A DNA stretch of 64,000 nucleotides from Amycolatopsis alba DSM 44262 (GCF_000384215.1 NZ_KB913032.1:5447602-5511601), one strand, 5' to 3'. Positions 8,816 to 17,436 are shown, numbered from the stretch's first letter. Translations and numbers: made by a program. The notes: generated by a model from the letters alone, not told the origin.

Positions 8816-9151
8816 GTGCACCGGACCCTGATCGTGGCGCGACTCGAGACACCGGACCCCGGCCGGATCGCGGAGGTGTTCGAGGAGTCGGACGCCACCG
8901 GGCTGCCGCATCAGGTCGGCGTCTCCCGCCGGACGCTGTTCAGCTTCCACGACCTGTACTTCCACCTCGTCGAAGCCGACGAAGACATCGCCCCGCGGCT
9001 GTACCGCGCCCGGCCCGGCACCGAGTACCAGGACATCCACACCAAGCTGCTGCCGCTGGTGTCGCCGTACGACCCGAACTGGAAAGAACCGAAAGACGCG
9101 ATGGCCCGGCAGTTCTACGTCTGGTCGGCCGAGAACGGGAGGGAACTGTGA
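8816..9151 (+). CDS. TcmI-family type II polyketide cyclase
   Basis: A 111-residue ferredoxin-like cyclase of the TcmI family. It shows the expected start (MHRTLIVARL), the central pattern GVSRRTLFSFHDLYFHL, and the end YDPNWKEPKDAMARQFYVW. These small dimeric proteins guide late ring closure of aromatic polyketides. The GTG start at 8816 has an AGGAGG site eight bases upstream. Its stop overlaps the start of the cupin gene. Confidence 0.93.
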   Translation: MHRTLIVARLETPDPGRIAEVFEESDATGLPHQVGVSRRTLFSFHDLYFHLVEADEDIAPRLYRARPGTEYQDIHTKLLPLVSPYDPNWKEPKDAMARQFYVWSAENGREL

Positions 9152-9567
9152 CCGTCCACAAAGTACACTTCACCGAGGTCGCCGCGAACCGGCGGCGAGG
9201 CGGGGAAATGCGGGTCACGCTGAGCCCGCGGACGGTGGCCAGCACGTCCGGCTTCGGCGGGGTGCTGTGGCTCGAGCCCGGTGAGTACGTGTCCGAGCAC
9301 TACCACCCGCATTCCGAGGAGTTCCTGCACCTCGTCCGCGGCACGGGCACGCTCTACCTGGACGGCGAGCCGATCGAGCTGGCCGCGGGCGACTCCCTCC
9401 TGGTGCCGATCGGCGCGCGTCACCGGCTGGTGAACGACGGCGCCGAGCAGGCCCACTACGTCTTCCACCTCTCCCCGCTCGCGCCGAGACCGGAACTGGG
9501 CCACGTGGACACCGAAGAGCCGCCCGCCCCGCACGAGTCGCAGCCCGTGGTCGGCGGGGCTCGATGA
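9148..9567 (+). CDS. Cupin-fold polyketide cyclase
   Basis: A 139-residue single-domain cupin. Motif 1 is visible as EHYHPHSEEFLHLVRG (two His and one Glu as metal ligands), and motif 2 as LLVPIGARHRLVN with the fourth His. Cupin proteins of this size in type II PKS clusters act as cyclases or help first-ring folding. The GTG at 9148 overlaps the TcmI-type gene (GTGA), and the stop overlaps KS-alpha (ATGA). The tight coupling implies balanced synthesis of the two cyclases and KS-alpha. Confidence 0.9.
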   Translation: MTVHKVHFTEVAANRRRGGEMRVTLSPRTVASTSGFGGVLWLEPGEYVSEHYHPHSEEFLHLVRGTGTLYLDGEPIELAAGDSLLVPIGARHRLVNDGAEQAHYVFHLSPLAPRPELGHVDTEEPPAPHESQPVVGGAR

Positions 9568-10841
9568 ACCGGAGGGCGGTGGTGACCGGGATCGGCGTGG
9601 TGGCGCCGGGGGCGATCGGCCGGAAGGCGTACTGGGACCTGCTCAGCGAGGGCCGGACGGCGACCAGGCGGATCTCCCACTTCGACCCGTCGCCGTTCCG
9701 GTCCCAGGTCGCCGCCGAGGTCGACTTCGACCCGCTGGCGAACGGGCTGACCCCGCGCGAAGTGCGCCGGATGGACCGGGCCGCCCAGTTCGCCGTGGTC
9801 TGCGCGGAGGAAGCCATGCGGGACAGCGGATTCGACTCCGGCGCGATCCCGCCCGAACGTGTCGGCGTCACCGTCGGCAGCGCGGTCGGCTGCACCGTGG
9901 GGCTCGAGAACGAGTACCGGGTGCTGTCCGACGACGGCAAGCAGTGGCTGCTCGACCACGAGTACGCGGTACCCCAGTTGTACGGGTACATGGTGCCGAG
10001 CACACTCGGGGTCGAGGTGGCCTGGGCGGTCGGCGCGGAAGGCCCCTCCTCGGTGATCTCGACCGGATGCACGTCGGGGCTGGACGCGGTGTGGAACGGC
10101 GCCATGCTGGTGCAGCGGGGAGAAGCCGACGTGGTCTTCGCCGGCGCCACCGAAGCGCCGATCTCCCCGATCACGGTGGCCTCGTTCGACGCGATCCGGG
10201 CCACCACCCCGAATCTGGACGACCCCGAGCACGCCTCCCGGCCGTTCGACGCCCGGCGTGACGGCTTCGTGCTCGGCGAGGGCGCGGCGATCGTCACGCT
10301 CGAAAGCGAAGAGGCGGCACGCGGCCGCGGGGCGAAGATCTACGGCGTCATCGACGGATTCGCCAATCGCACCAACGCTTTCCACATGACCGGGCTCAAA
10401 CCGGACGGCCGCGAGATGTCGGAGGCGATCAACGCCGCGCTCCGGTACGCGAAACGAGACCCCGGCGAGATCGACTACGTGAACGCGCACGGCTCGGCGA
10501 CCAAACAGAACGACCGGCACGAGACGTCGGCGTTCAAACGGAGCCTGGGGTCGCACGCGTTCGACGTCCCGGTCAGCTCGATCAAATCGATGATCGGGCA
10601 CTCGCTGGGCGCGATCGGCGCCCTCGAGGTCGTCGCCTGCCTGCTGGCGATCGACAACCAGGTGGTGCCGCCGACCGCCAACCTGAAGGAACCGGACCCG
10701 GACCTCGATCTGGACTACGTCCCGCTCGTGGCCCGCGAGCAGCGCACCGACGTCGTGCTCAGCGTGGGGAGCGGCTTCGGCGGTTTCCAGACGGCCGTCG
10801 TCTTGAGCGGGCCGAACAGCCGACGGACAGAAATGGCTTAG
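9564..10841 (+). CDS. Type II PKS ketosynthase KS-alpha
   Basis: A 425-residue ketosynthase that condenses malonyl units in an aromatic polyketide synthase. The active-site triad is complete: Cys169 in STGCTSGLDAV, His309 in NAHGSAT and His346 in GHSLGAIGA. It is the last gene of the plus-strand arm, coupled to the cupin gene by an ATGA overlap, and followed by a gene-free stretch with hairpins. It is unusual that neither KS-beta nor an ACP follows. The only KS-beta in view is at 1-1024 on the other strand. FabF of fatty acid synthesis is excluded by the cluster and by the type II signature around Cys169. Confidence 0.96.
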   Translation: MNRRAVVTGIGVVAPGAIGRKAYWDLLSEGRTATRRISHFDPSPFRSQVAAEVDFDPLANGLTPREVRRMDRAAQFAVVCAEEAMRDSGFDSGAIPPERVGVTVGSAVGCTVGLENEYRVLSDDGKQWLLDHEYAVPQLYGYMVPSTLGVEVAWAVGAEGPSSVISTGCTSGLDAVWNGAMLVQRGEADVVFAGATEAPISPITVASFDAIRATTPNLDDPEHASRPFDARRDGFVLGEGAAIVTLESEEAARGRGAKIYGVIDGFANRTNAFHMTGLKPDGREMSEAINAALRYAKRDPGEIDYVNAHGSATKQNDRHETSAFKRSLGSHAFDVPVSSIKSMIGHSLGAIGALEVVACLLAIDNQVVPPTANLKEPDPDLDLDYVPLVAREQRTDVVLSVGSGFGGFQTAVVLSGPNSRRTEMA

Positions 10842-11000
10842 GCGTTCACTCGGCTCCGGGAACACAGTAGCGATGCCGTGTGGGCGAGCGAGGGTTGCTC
10901 GTCCAACGCACCTGCCACCCTCCCGCAGGTGTGTTCGCAAGTCCGTGAAGGCCTCCTTGAGGGACCAGTATTTGCTTATCCACTGCGGCTGGCGGTCGAG

Positions 11001-11041
11001 TGTGGAGGATTCGGGACGTTGAACGTCCCGAATCCTCCACA
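11001..11041. repeat. Perfect inverted repeat, 20-bp arms
   Basis: Arms at 11001-11020 (beginning TGTGGAGGATTCGGGACGTT) and 11022-11041 are exact reverse complements around one base. The transcript would form a very stable hairpin. There is no T-run, so it could be a bidirectional terminator-like element or a dispersed repeat. Confidence 0.8.
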
Positions 11042-11099
11042 GACGGGCCTTGTTTCGCCTTGCCGCTGAGTGGAGCTTGTGCGGGATGGCGGTGTGGTC

Positions 11100-11146
11100 G
11101 ACGGGGGAAGATTCCGGTCGTCCAACGTCCGGAATCTTCCCCCGTC
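11100..11146. repeat. Inverted repeat, 18-bp arms
   Basis: Arms 11100-11117 (GACGGGGGAAGATTCCGG) and 11129-11146 are exact complements with an 11-base loop. It has the same layout as the dyads at 11001 and 58404: a GC-rich outer stem and a short AT-richer middle. Confidence 0.8.
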
Positions 11147-11238
11147 AGGTTGTCCGCCACAGGGCATGACCGGCACGACCTTGATCAACGGATGTACCCG
11201 CGCAACCACCATCCTTGCGCAGGTCGGGTGTAGGCAAA

Positions 11239-11299
11239 CAAGTCCGTGAAGGCCTCCTTGAGAGACTCAGAGTCCCTCAAGGAGGCCTTCACGGACTTG
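11239..11299. terminator. Bidirectional hairpin built from a 24-bp repeat element
   Basis: Arms 11239-11262 (starting CAAGTCCGTGAAGGCCTCCT) and 11276-11299 are exact complements. The inner GACT/AGTC pairs extend the stem past a single mismatch. It lies 37 bases after the stop of the ABC-transporter gene. The same arm occurs once alone at 10938-10961. It looks like a dispersed element reused as a terminator. Confidence 0.65.
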
Positions 11300-11336
11300 C
11301 GACCCACGCGGCCAAGCGCGCCAAGCCGAAGGAATC

Positions 11337-13130
11337 CTATTCTCGGTATCCGCCCGCTTGGGCGAGGAACAGGCTGGCGTACATGCCTTCCGCGTTCATC
11401 AAGGTTTCGTGTGACCCGTGTTCGCGAACGCGACCGCGGTCCATGACATAGATCCGGTCGGCGGAGCGGACGTTCGAGAAACGGTGGGACACCAGCAGGA
11501 CGGCGCGCCCGGCGAAAAGCTCCCGGATACGTTCGGAAAGCTCCCGTTCGGCTTGCGGGTCGAGAGCGGCCGTCGGTTCGTCCAGGATCACGATGGGCGC
11601 GTTCCGGTAGAACGAGCGGGCGATGGCCAGCTTCTGCCATTGGCCGCCGGACAGATCGGTGCCGCCAGTGAACTCCCGTCCGAGAAGGGTTTCGTAGTCC
11701 TGGGGCAGCTCGCTGACGAACTCCGCCGCACCGGCGGCGTGCGCGGCTTCGGCGACCAGGTGAGCTTCGCCGGGGTCGCCGACTCGGCCGAAGCGTATGT
11801 TGTCGGCGACGGAAAGCTTGTAGCGAACGAAGTCTTGGAACACCACCGCGCAGTTTCGGCGTAGTTCGGCGAGATCGCGTACGGGGCGGCCGTCGCCGCA
11901 CACCTTGCCCGAGCTGGGCTCGTACAAGCCTGCCAGAAGCTTGGCGAGAGTGGTCTTTCCCGAGCCGTTCGGCCCGACCAGTGCGACCACTTCGCCTTGC
12001 CGCAAGGTGATGTCGACGCCGCGGAGAGCCGGCTTTCCGGCACCGGGGTAGGTGAAGTGCAGGTCCTCGGCCGTCAGGGTGCGGACTGCGGCCTTCGTGC
12101 CGGGCAGGTCCGCCTCGCGGACCGCGATCTGTGCGCCGAAAGTGCTGAGATCCTTCAGGAAGACGAGCGCTTCGCCGGCGTGGTTCAGCATGATCCCTGC
12201 CTGCTCCAGCCGACCGGCGAGCAGCCACACACCGGCGATCCCGGCCGCGGCCGTCGCGAGCTGAAGCAAACCGATGGTCACGAACCACCAGACGAGGCTG
12301 ACGACACCGCAGACCAGCAGGCTGCTGACGAGCTTGGCCAGCAGTTGCCGCCGCAGGTGAGTGCGGATCAGGCGGACGGTCGAGCCCAGTTCCGCTTCGT
12401 ACGCGCTTGCCCAGCGCTCCCGAAGGTGGCCTGCCAGGTCCAGCGCCCGGATCTCCTTGGCCTCGTCCCGGCTGGTGAGCAGCATTTCGAGGTATTCACG
12501 GCGTCTGCGGTCCTCTGAGAGGTCGTGGTGGAGGCCGTACAGTTCCTTGCGTTTGTCCGCGGCCGTCTTGATCACCGGGAGCACGCTCAGCAGCATCAGC
12601 GGGAGCAGCCACCACGCCATCGTCCAGAGCGCCCCGGCGACGGCCAGCGTGGCCAGGATCGCCTGCAGGACGGCCGCGAGCGTGACGACCACCGTCGCCG
12701 GTTCGTTCCGCGCGGCGTAGATGGCGCGCGTCAGGCGATCGTGGAATTCCGGATCCTCGAAGTGCGGTAGTTCGGCGTGGCCCGCGGTGTGCAGGACCTG
12801 GCCGATGACGTGCCGGTCGACCCGGTCCATGAGAATCTGCTGGCGCGCTCCGCTCCAGGTCCCCAGCGAGGCTCCGGCTGTCCCGAGTACGACGAGCACC
12901 AGTATCGCCGGGACCACCTGGCCGAGGTCGGTGCCGGAATCGGGGAGGCCGAGCTTGGTCAGTCCGGTGAGGAGTTCGCCCAGCAGCAGGAGCGCGGCCC
13001 CGAGCCCGGCCGAGGTTGCCAGCTGCGCGCCGAGTACGACGAGGACGCCGCCGCGGTCAGCCTGCCAGGCCAGCCGCACGGCATAGCACGCGGATCTGAC
13101 CAGGTCGGCCCGGCTCAACACCGGCTCCAC
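11337..13130 (-). CDS. ABC exporter half-transporter (TMD-NBD fusion)
   Basis: A 597-residue half-exporter. An N-terminal domain with about six membrane segments spans roughly residues 1-340. The ATPase follows with Walker A GPNGSGKTT, signature LSGGQ, Walker B IVILDEP and the switch His in VSHRFS. There is no N-terminal peptidase C39 domain, so any leader must be removed by another protein. It is the last gene of the lasso-like operon, starting with a GTG that overlaps the hydrolase gene by 16 bases. It most likely exports the mature peptide and may give self-protection. Confidence 0.93.
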   Translation of the reverse strand: MEPVLSRADLVRSACYAVRLAWQADRGGVLVVLGAQLATSAGLGAALLLLGELLTGLTKLGLPDSGTDLGQVVPAILVLVVLGTAGASLGTWSGARQQILMDRVDRHVIGQVLHTAGHAELPHFEDPEFHDRLTRAIYAARNEPATVVVTLAAVLQAILATLAVAGALWTMAWWLLPLMLLSVLPVIKTAADKRKELYGLHHDLSEDRRRREYLEMLLTSRDEAKEIRALDLAGHLRERWASAYEAELGSTVRLIRTHLRRQLLAKLVSSLLVCGVVSLVWWFVTIGLLQLATAAAGIAGVWLLAGRLEQAGIMLNHAGEALVFLKDLSTFGAQIAVREADLPGTKAAVRTLTAEDLHFTYPGAGKPALRGVDITLRQGEVVALVGPNGSGKTTLAKLLAGLYEPSSGKVCGDGRPVRDLAELRRNCAVVFQDFVRYKLSVADNIRFGRVGDPGEAHLVAEAAHAAGAAEFVSELPQDYETLLGREFTGGTDLSGGQWQKLAIARSFYRNAPIVILDEPTAALDPQAERELSERIRELFAGRAVLLVSHRFSNVRSADRIYVMDRGRVREHGSHETLMNAEGMYASLFLAQAGGYRE

Positions 13131-14557
13131 CGTTCGATCCAGGAGCGATGCTCACCGGCGAGGAACTCGCGGTTCTCGCGACGGACGAAAGTGTGGTCTT
13201 CGTGCGGCAGCAGCACCAACCGCGCGTGCCCGCCGGCGGCCACGAGTGCCCGGTAGAACTGCACCGCCTGATCGACGGGCGTGGCCGGATTCGCGTCCTC
13301 GGTTCCGTGTACCAGAAGCACCGGCCGGTCCAGCCGGTCGGCGAAGTCGATGGCGCTGAACTCTCGGTATACCTCGGGCGCGGCCCAGTAGGACCGCTTT
13401 TCGTGCTGGAAGCCCGCCGGGGTCAGCGTGCGGTTGTAGCACCCGCTGTGGGCGATGGCGGCACGGAATTCCGGGAAACGCGCCAGGACGTAGAGCGCCA
13501 AAGTAGCGCCGAAACTGTGGCCCGCGACGATCACCGGCCCGTCCAGGCTCTCGAGTGCGGCGCCGACCACCGCGGTGATCTGGGCACGCAATGACTCGGC
13601 GGTGGCGTCGGACGGCCACCGCAGGGACAGGTCGAGGTTCACCACCTTGTGCCCGGTCATGCCCGGTGCGCTGAAGTGAGCACCGGGCTGTACGTCGTTC
13701 AGCCACAGCACGGTGGCGTGCTGCCCCGGAAAGACGTCGGTGCCGATCTCGGCAGGACCGGTGGGGAGAAACTCTTGTACTCCTGCGCGGAACTCCGGTC
13801 GTTGCCGCAGCTGTGCCGGACGCAGCGTGCCGGGCGCATCCGGCCATACGGTGGCTTCCCGCCACGACAGCTCTTCGGAAGCCGATGTCGCGTCGGCGTA
13901 CTCGATGTACAGGCAATCCTGGAGCGGCGTGAAGCGGTTCAGCAGTAGCGGGCCCGTCAACGGCGTCAGCACAGCAGTGTCGATGTTCAGCGTCGTCACC
14001 CGCACCGATGCGATGGCCGCGAGTTCCCCGATTCCCGGCTGGAAGTCGACGAAGCCGGGTCCGCTGGCCTCCACCGCGATCGGACGCCCGTGCGCCGGCT
14101 CCTCCGGTGGGCTTGTCCGGCCGGGCGTGAGCAGCGTCAGGAGATCACTGAACCAGGCCAGCGGCGAAGAGTTCTCGACACAGGAGAGCGCGGCCCGCAC
14201 GTGGTCGAAAGCCCGGAAGGTGCGGAGTTCGTGGTTCGCCACCCACGGATACGCGCGACGCCCGTTCAGGGCGAGACCGGCGACCAGCGGGCGGACCGGA
14301 TGCCACGCGAGAGGAGCGGGGAGTGGATCGGCCACCGGCAGTCGCCACGACGTGCCTGCCTCGCCGTGGATCTCGATCCGGGTCGGCCGCGCCTCGGCCG
14401 GGCACACCCCTACGAGGTCGGGATCCAGCCGCAGGTTTCGCCAGCGCACGGCTGCCGGATGGGTCTCGGCGAGAGAAGGTTCGGCAGGGGAGACGAACTC
14501 GGCGAAGACGCCCGCTGCCGGCGATCGCTCACGCCAGCGAACCTCACCGGCCGACAT
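13115..14557 (-). CDS. S9-type alpha/beta hydrolase (peptidase candidate) of the lasso-like cluster
   Basis: A 480-residue protein with a non-catalytic N-terminal region of about 300 residues and a C-terminal alpha/beta hydrolase domain. The triad is complete: Ser348 in GHSFGA, Asp421 in HGTEDANP and His455 in PHEDH. This is the architecture of prolyl-oligopeptidase-like S9 enzymes, the family of the lasso-peptide isopeptidases in some proteobacterial clusters. There is no signal peptide, so it should act in the cytoplasm. Because the B2-like protein here lacks its catalytic residues, this enzyme is the best candidate for leader removal. Product hydrolysis or esterase activity are alternatives. 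It overlaps both neighbours. Confidence 0.82.
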   Translation of the reverse strand: MSAGEVRWRERSPAAGVFAEFVSPAEPSLAETHPAAVRWRNLRLDPDLVGVCPAEARPTRIEIHGEAGTSWRLPVADPLPAPLAWHPVRPLVAGLALNGRRAYPWVANHELRTFRAFDHVRAALSCVENSSPLAWFSDLLTLLTPGRTSPPEEPAHGRPIAVEASGPGFVDFQPGIGELAAIASVRVTTLNIDTAVLTPLTGPLLLNRFTPLQDCLYIEYADATSASEELSWREATVWPDAPGTLRPAQLRQRPEFRAGVQEFLPTGPAEIGTDVFPGQHATVLWLNDVQPGAHFSAPGMTGHKVVNLDLSLRWPSDATAESLRAQITAVVGAALESLDGPVIVAGHSFGATLALYVLARFPEFRAAIAHSGCYNRTLTPAGFQHEKRSYWAAPEVYREFSAIDFADRLDRPVLLVHGTEDANPATPVDQAVQFYRALVAAGGHARLVLLPHEDHTFVRRENREFLAGEHRSWIERWSRC

Positions 14558-15329
14558 GACGGGACACCGTGATCGAGTTGACCAGCGCCTTCACCGGGCC
14601 GATGCCGATGACCGGTTCCCCGACGAACTCGCCTGCCCGATTCGTGCCCTGTGCGCAGGGAACCCCCAGCCCGGCCAACGCGCCGGGAGCGGTTTCACCC
14701 GCGCCGAGCCTGGTCTCGGCGACCGCGTCGCGGCGACTTTGATCCATTGTGGACAGCAGGGCTTTCAATGCCCCGCAGGATGGGCAGTCTTCCGAGGTGT
14801 AGAGGCGCACGCCGTGCACCGGCTCGGTACGTTCGGACACGAGCAGGACCGCCGCGTTCTCTTTCCCGCGGGCACGCCGGGAGAGCATCAGGACCGTACC
14901 GGCGGTGGTCACCGCCGAGGCGACAGCCACCACGCTGCGAAGGCTTGCCTGGTCTCCCGGAGCACCCACGACCGCGGCGGCGGCGACGATCGCCGCCAGT
15001 ACGTTGACGGCGATGTGACCGCGGCCGACCTCGGCCAGCCTGGCCACGCCAAAACACGCGCAGCCACGCTCGCGCAGTACCCACGCCACGACGGCGAGCG
15101 TGCCGAACGCGACGGCCGCGAGAACCGCCGCCTGCCGTCCCGGCACGCAGATCATGAGCAGGGCGGTGACGAGTTCGGCCGCGGCCACCAACTTCGGCCC
15201 CCGCGGCGCGGCCAGCAGGCCGCGATGAACGGGCCAGTAGAGCGCGACGGCAGGCGCCGTCGCCTTCGCCGCTCCGGCCACCAGCAGTGGCCCGGCGAGC
15301 AGCGCCACCAGTACGTCAGGCCACACCAT
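14544..15329 (-). CDS. MauE/DoxX-like redox membrane protein fused to a thioredoxin-like tail
   Basis: A 261-residue protein with four or five membrane segments (about residues 1-150). The MauE-type cysteine pair CAC is at residues 90-92. A soluble tail follows that begins RLYTSEDCPSCGALKALL, a thioredoxin/glutaredoxin-like strand with a CPSC motif (Cys182, Cys185). MauE-like proteins pass electrons for disulfide formation in periplasmic proteins. Beside a precursor with six cysteines, a role in making disulfides in the exported peptide is a natural inference. The ATG at 15329 lies 14 bases inside the PqqD-like gene. Confidence 0.85.
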   Translation of the reverse strand: MVWPDVLVALLAGPLLVAGAAKATAPAVALYWPVHRGLLAAPRGPKLVAAAELVTALLMICVPGRQAAVLAAVAFGTLAVVAWVLRERGCACFGVARLAEVGRGHIAVNVLAAIVAAAAVVGAPGDQASLRSVVAVASAVTTAGTVLMLSRRARGKENAAVLLVSERTEPVHGVRLYTSEDCPSCGALKALLSTMDQSRRDAVAETRLGAGETAPGALAGLGVPCAQGTNRAGEFVGEPVIGIGPVKALVNSITVSRHVGR

Positions 15330-15558
15330 CGGGACAGTCCTCCCAGATCAGCCATCCGCCTTCGAGCAGGGCGGCGGCGAAAGCACGCGTCGCCGGGGCG
15401 TCCGACGCGGAGCGGTCCAGCAGGCGGTCGAGGATCGCGCTTTGTGGTTCCTGGCATTCGGCCAGGTCCATCGTCACCCCATTGACCAGCACGGTGCCGC
15501 CGAACGGCAGGCGCGTCCGCGTGACCTCCGGTGCCAATCGCAACCGCATCGCCTTCAT
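15316..15558 (-). CDS. PqqD-like RiPP recognition protein (lasso B1 type)
   Basis: An 80-residue protein with the PqqD/RRE pattern: an N-terminal strand, then FGGTVLVNGVTMDLAE, then a helix with repeated leucines. In lasso clusters this stand-alone domain (B1) binds the leader peptide and hands it to B2 and C. Its ATG at 15558 overlaps the stop of the synthetase-like gene (ATGA). The order here, C before B1 with B2 first, differs from the usual A-C-B1-B2. Confidence 0.85.
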   Translation of the reverse strand: MKAMRLRLAPEVTRTRLPFGGTVLVNGVTMDLAECQEPQSAILDRLLDRSASDAPATRAFAAALLEGGWLIWEDCPDGVA

Positions 15559-17012
15559 GCGCTACCTCTCAACCAGTGGTCGACCCACGTCAAACGCAGC
15601 AACCGAAGTGCGTGTTCGGTCAGTTCGAGCCCGTCGCCGAGGACCTCGGCCACCCGGCGGGCGTCGATCAAGCCGAGATCGGCGAGCGGGGAGTCGCGAT
15701 CGAGCCGCGTGATGAGCTTGGCCCGATTCGCGTGGAGATAACCGGCGGCCGCGAGCCGTAGCCAATAGCCCGGCGAAACGCGGCGCGGGTTGCGGACGCC
15801 ACTTCGGTCCAGTGCCTTCCGAAGTGGTACATGGGTCCGGAACATTCCGTGCCGGATCTCGCCGAGGCTGCTCTTGGGCACCGCGTTCGCGGCGGCGAGT
15901 ACGCGGACGTCCAGTGCCGGGAGCATGGCCCCGCCGTCCCCGCGTTCGGCCAGCCCGGTCGCCGCGCGGCCGAGCACCGGATCGAGCGACTCCAGACGTG
16001 CCTGCCAAAGTGCCAGGTTTCCCTGCAGTACGAGTTGATACTGCTCTTCGGCCGGCACGGTCAGGCCGGGCAGGCGGCTCGATCCCACCGGCATGGGCGA
16101 CGGCGGCGTGCCGGAGACGTCCGTGTCTTCCGGCTCATGAACGGAACCCAGTGCGAGCAGCTCTTCCGCCGCGGCCTTGTCCGGCAGGGTTCCGGCGATG
16201 TGGAAGGGCTCGCACTGCAGCAGGCGATGGCCGCCCTTGTCCCGATCGACGTCCGCCAACCGGCTCGACAGCAGATCCTCCAGCAGCGCACCGGCCACGA
16301 CCGTGGTGCCGGATTCGGCTGCCAGCCGGGCGATCATCCGGCGGTTGACCTCGAGGTCCGGAACCGGCGGCTCCGTGCCGGTGAGCGGCGGGCGGGCCAG
16401 CAGCTCGGCCAGGTCCATGCGGACCTTGCGGACGGACAGTCCGGGGACTTCGGGAACCGGCAGCCGGGTGAACGCCGGACCCAGATCGGCGTGCAGCAGG
16501 ACGGGCCGATGCTTCGCCTTCAATGCCGCGATCGCGACGAAAGCAGAGGAAACGCCGCCACTGTAGGCGATGCCATAGCCCTCTCCCAGCTCGTCCAACG
16601 CGGCGGCGACGGCTCCGAGTACATCGCCGCCGGTCGCGGGCAGTTCCGGCCGATGTTCGGTGACGGTCACCCCCGCCTGGTCGACCCGGATCACGTCGCC
16701 CACCGCGAGCTTGTGCACGGCGGGAACGGTCGTGGCGTCCGGCGCCGGAGCGATGCCATGCACGATGGCCAGCAACTGCCCTGGCGATGGCGTCGCCCTC
16801 CGCCCGGCACTGAAGCAGTCCAACGACCCGCTCCAGGTCAGCTTGCCGTGATCGAGCCGGTAATACACCGGCGAGCCGGCGGGTAGTTCCGCCTTCAGCT
16901 CCAGCCGGTCTTCGGTGTGTGTCACCCGGACCCCGTGAGTCGCCTGCCAGCTGCCGGTCCGGTGAATCCTGCCCGCGGGAGTCACCTCCGCCGTGTTCCG
17001 CGGCCCGTTCAC
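15555..17012 (-). CDS. Asparagine-synthetase-like protein (lasso C homologue) with altered ATP-site motifs
   Basis: A 485-residue protein with AsnB layout: an N-terminal amidotransferase-like half without the nucleophilic Cys2, and a C-terminal synthetase half. Lasso cyclases (C) have this form and adenylate the ring-forming Asp/Glu. Here the pyrophosphate loop reads SGGVSS (residues 151-156) instead of SGGxDSS, so the key Asp is missing. The place of the GxGxDE loop is taken by AGALLEDLLSS (240-250). Both losses argue against normal adenylation. The GTG at 17012 overlaps the B2-like stop. It may be a divergent cyclase, a pseudo-enzyme scaffold or an enzyme with new chemistry. Confidence 0.82.
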   Translation of the reverse strand: MNGPRNTAEVTPAGRIHRTGSWQATHGVRVTHTEDRLELKAELPAGSPVYYRLDHGKLTWSGSLDCFSAGRRATPSPGQLLAIVHGIAPAPDATTVPAVHKLAVGDVIRVDQAGVTVTEHRPELPATGGDVLGAVAAALDELGEGYGIAYSGGVSSAFVAIAALKAKHRPVLLHADLGPAFTRLPVPEVPGLSVRKVRMDLAELLARPPLTGTEPPVPDLEVNRRMIARLAAESGTTVVAGALLEDLLSSRLADVDRDKGGHRLLQCEPFHIAGTLPDKAAAEELLALGSVHEPEDTDVSGTPPSPMPVGSSRLPGLTVPAEEQYQLVLQGNLALWQARLESLDPVLGRAATGLAERGDGGAMLPALDVRVLAAANAVPKSSLGEIRHGMFRTHVPLRKALDRSGVRNPRRVSPGYWLRLAAAGYLHANRAKLITRLDRDSPLADLGLIDARRVAEVLGDGLELTEHALRLLRLTWVDHWLRGSA

Positions 17013-17395
17013 CGTGCCTCCGCGCGGTAGACCTCGAGATAGGACTGATGCACGGGGAGCGACGTGCTCACGACCTCGCCATCGCACTCGACCCAGGCAT
17101 AGATTCCGGCGGGCGGCATCGACGGCAGCAGTTCGCGGCCTAGGTGGAACGAAGCGGGAACACCCAAGGACCGGAGACCGGCGGCGAGGAACAACGCGTC
17201 GTCCAGCGGATCCAGGAAGCCCACCTGTTTCCGCTGCGCGATCCTCAACCTGGCGACCGCCCGCTGGACGTGAATCTTCCGCGTCCACGATTTGCGGGAT
17301 ACCGGTGGCCATTCTTCGATCCGGTAGGCGCCGGTTTCGTTCTTGGCCGACGCCACGAATCGGCAGGCGGCAAGAACGGCTTTGGCTGTTTTCAT
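17009..17395 (-). CDS. Lasso B2-like transglutaminase-fold protein lacking catalytic Cys and His
   Basis: A 128-residue protein matching the lasso B2 leader peptidase over its C-terminal half: LDDALFLAAGLRSLGVPASFHLG, then YAWVECDGEVV. In active B2 proteins the first segment begins with the catalytic Cys and the second reads HAWVE. Here those positions are Pro63 and Tyr99, so the Cys-His pair is gone. The start is set at the ATG at 17395 with a GGAGG site. The longer in-frame TTG start at 17455 would fall inside the SARP promoter at 17437-17479. It may be a binding partner rather than a protease. It has its own promoter and overlaps the next gene by four bases. Confidence 0.8.
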   Translation of the reverse strand: MKTAKAVLAACRFVASAKNETGAYRIEEWPPVSRKSWTRKIHVQRAVARLRIAQRKQVGFLDPLDDALFLAAGLRSLGVPASFHLGRELLPSMPPAGIYAWVECDGEVVSTSLPVHQSYLEVYRAEAR

Positions 17396-17436
17396 GAATC
17401 GAGAACCTCCGGCGGCGAAGTCATCGTGGGCACGCA

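Larger units (their letters stand above)
10842..11336. other. Gene-free stretch between convergent operons, with three hairpin repeats
   Basis: No convincing gene is seen in these 495 bases between the convergent KS-alpha and ABC-transporter genes. The stretch is instead packed with inverted repeats, annotated separately, plus one unpaired copy of a 24-base element at 10938-10961 that also forms both arms of the hairpin at 11239-11299. The hairpins probably stop transcription from both sides. Confidence 0.8.

Noticed and set aside
9564..10841. FabF of primary fatty acid synthesis
   Set aside because: Coupling to cupin and TcmI-type cyclases and the STGCTSGLDAV signature fit a type II PKS KS-alpha.
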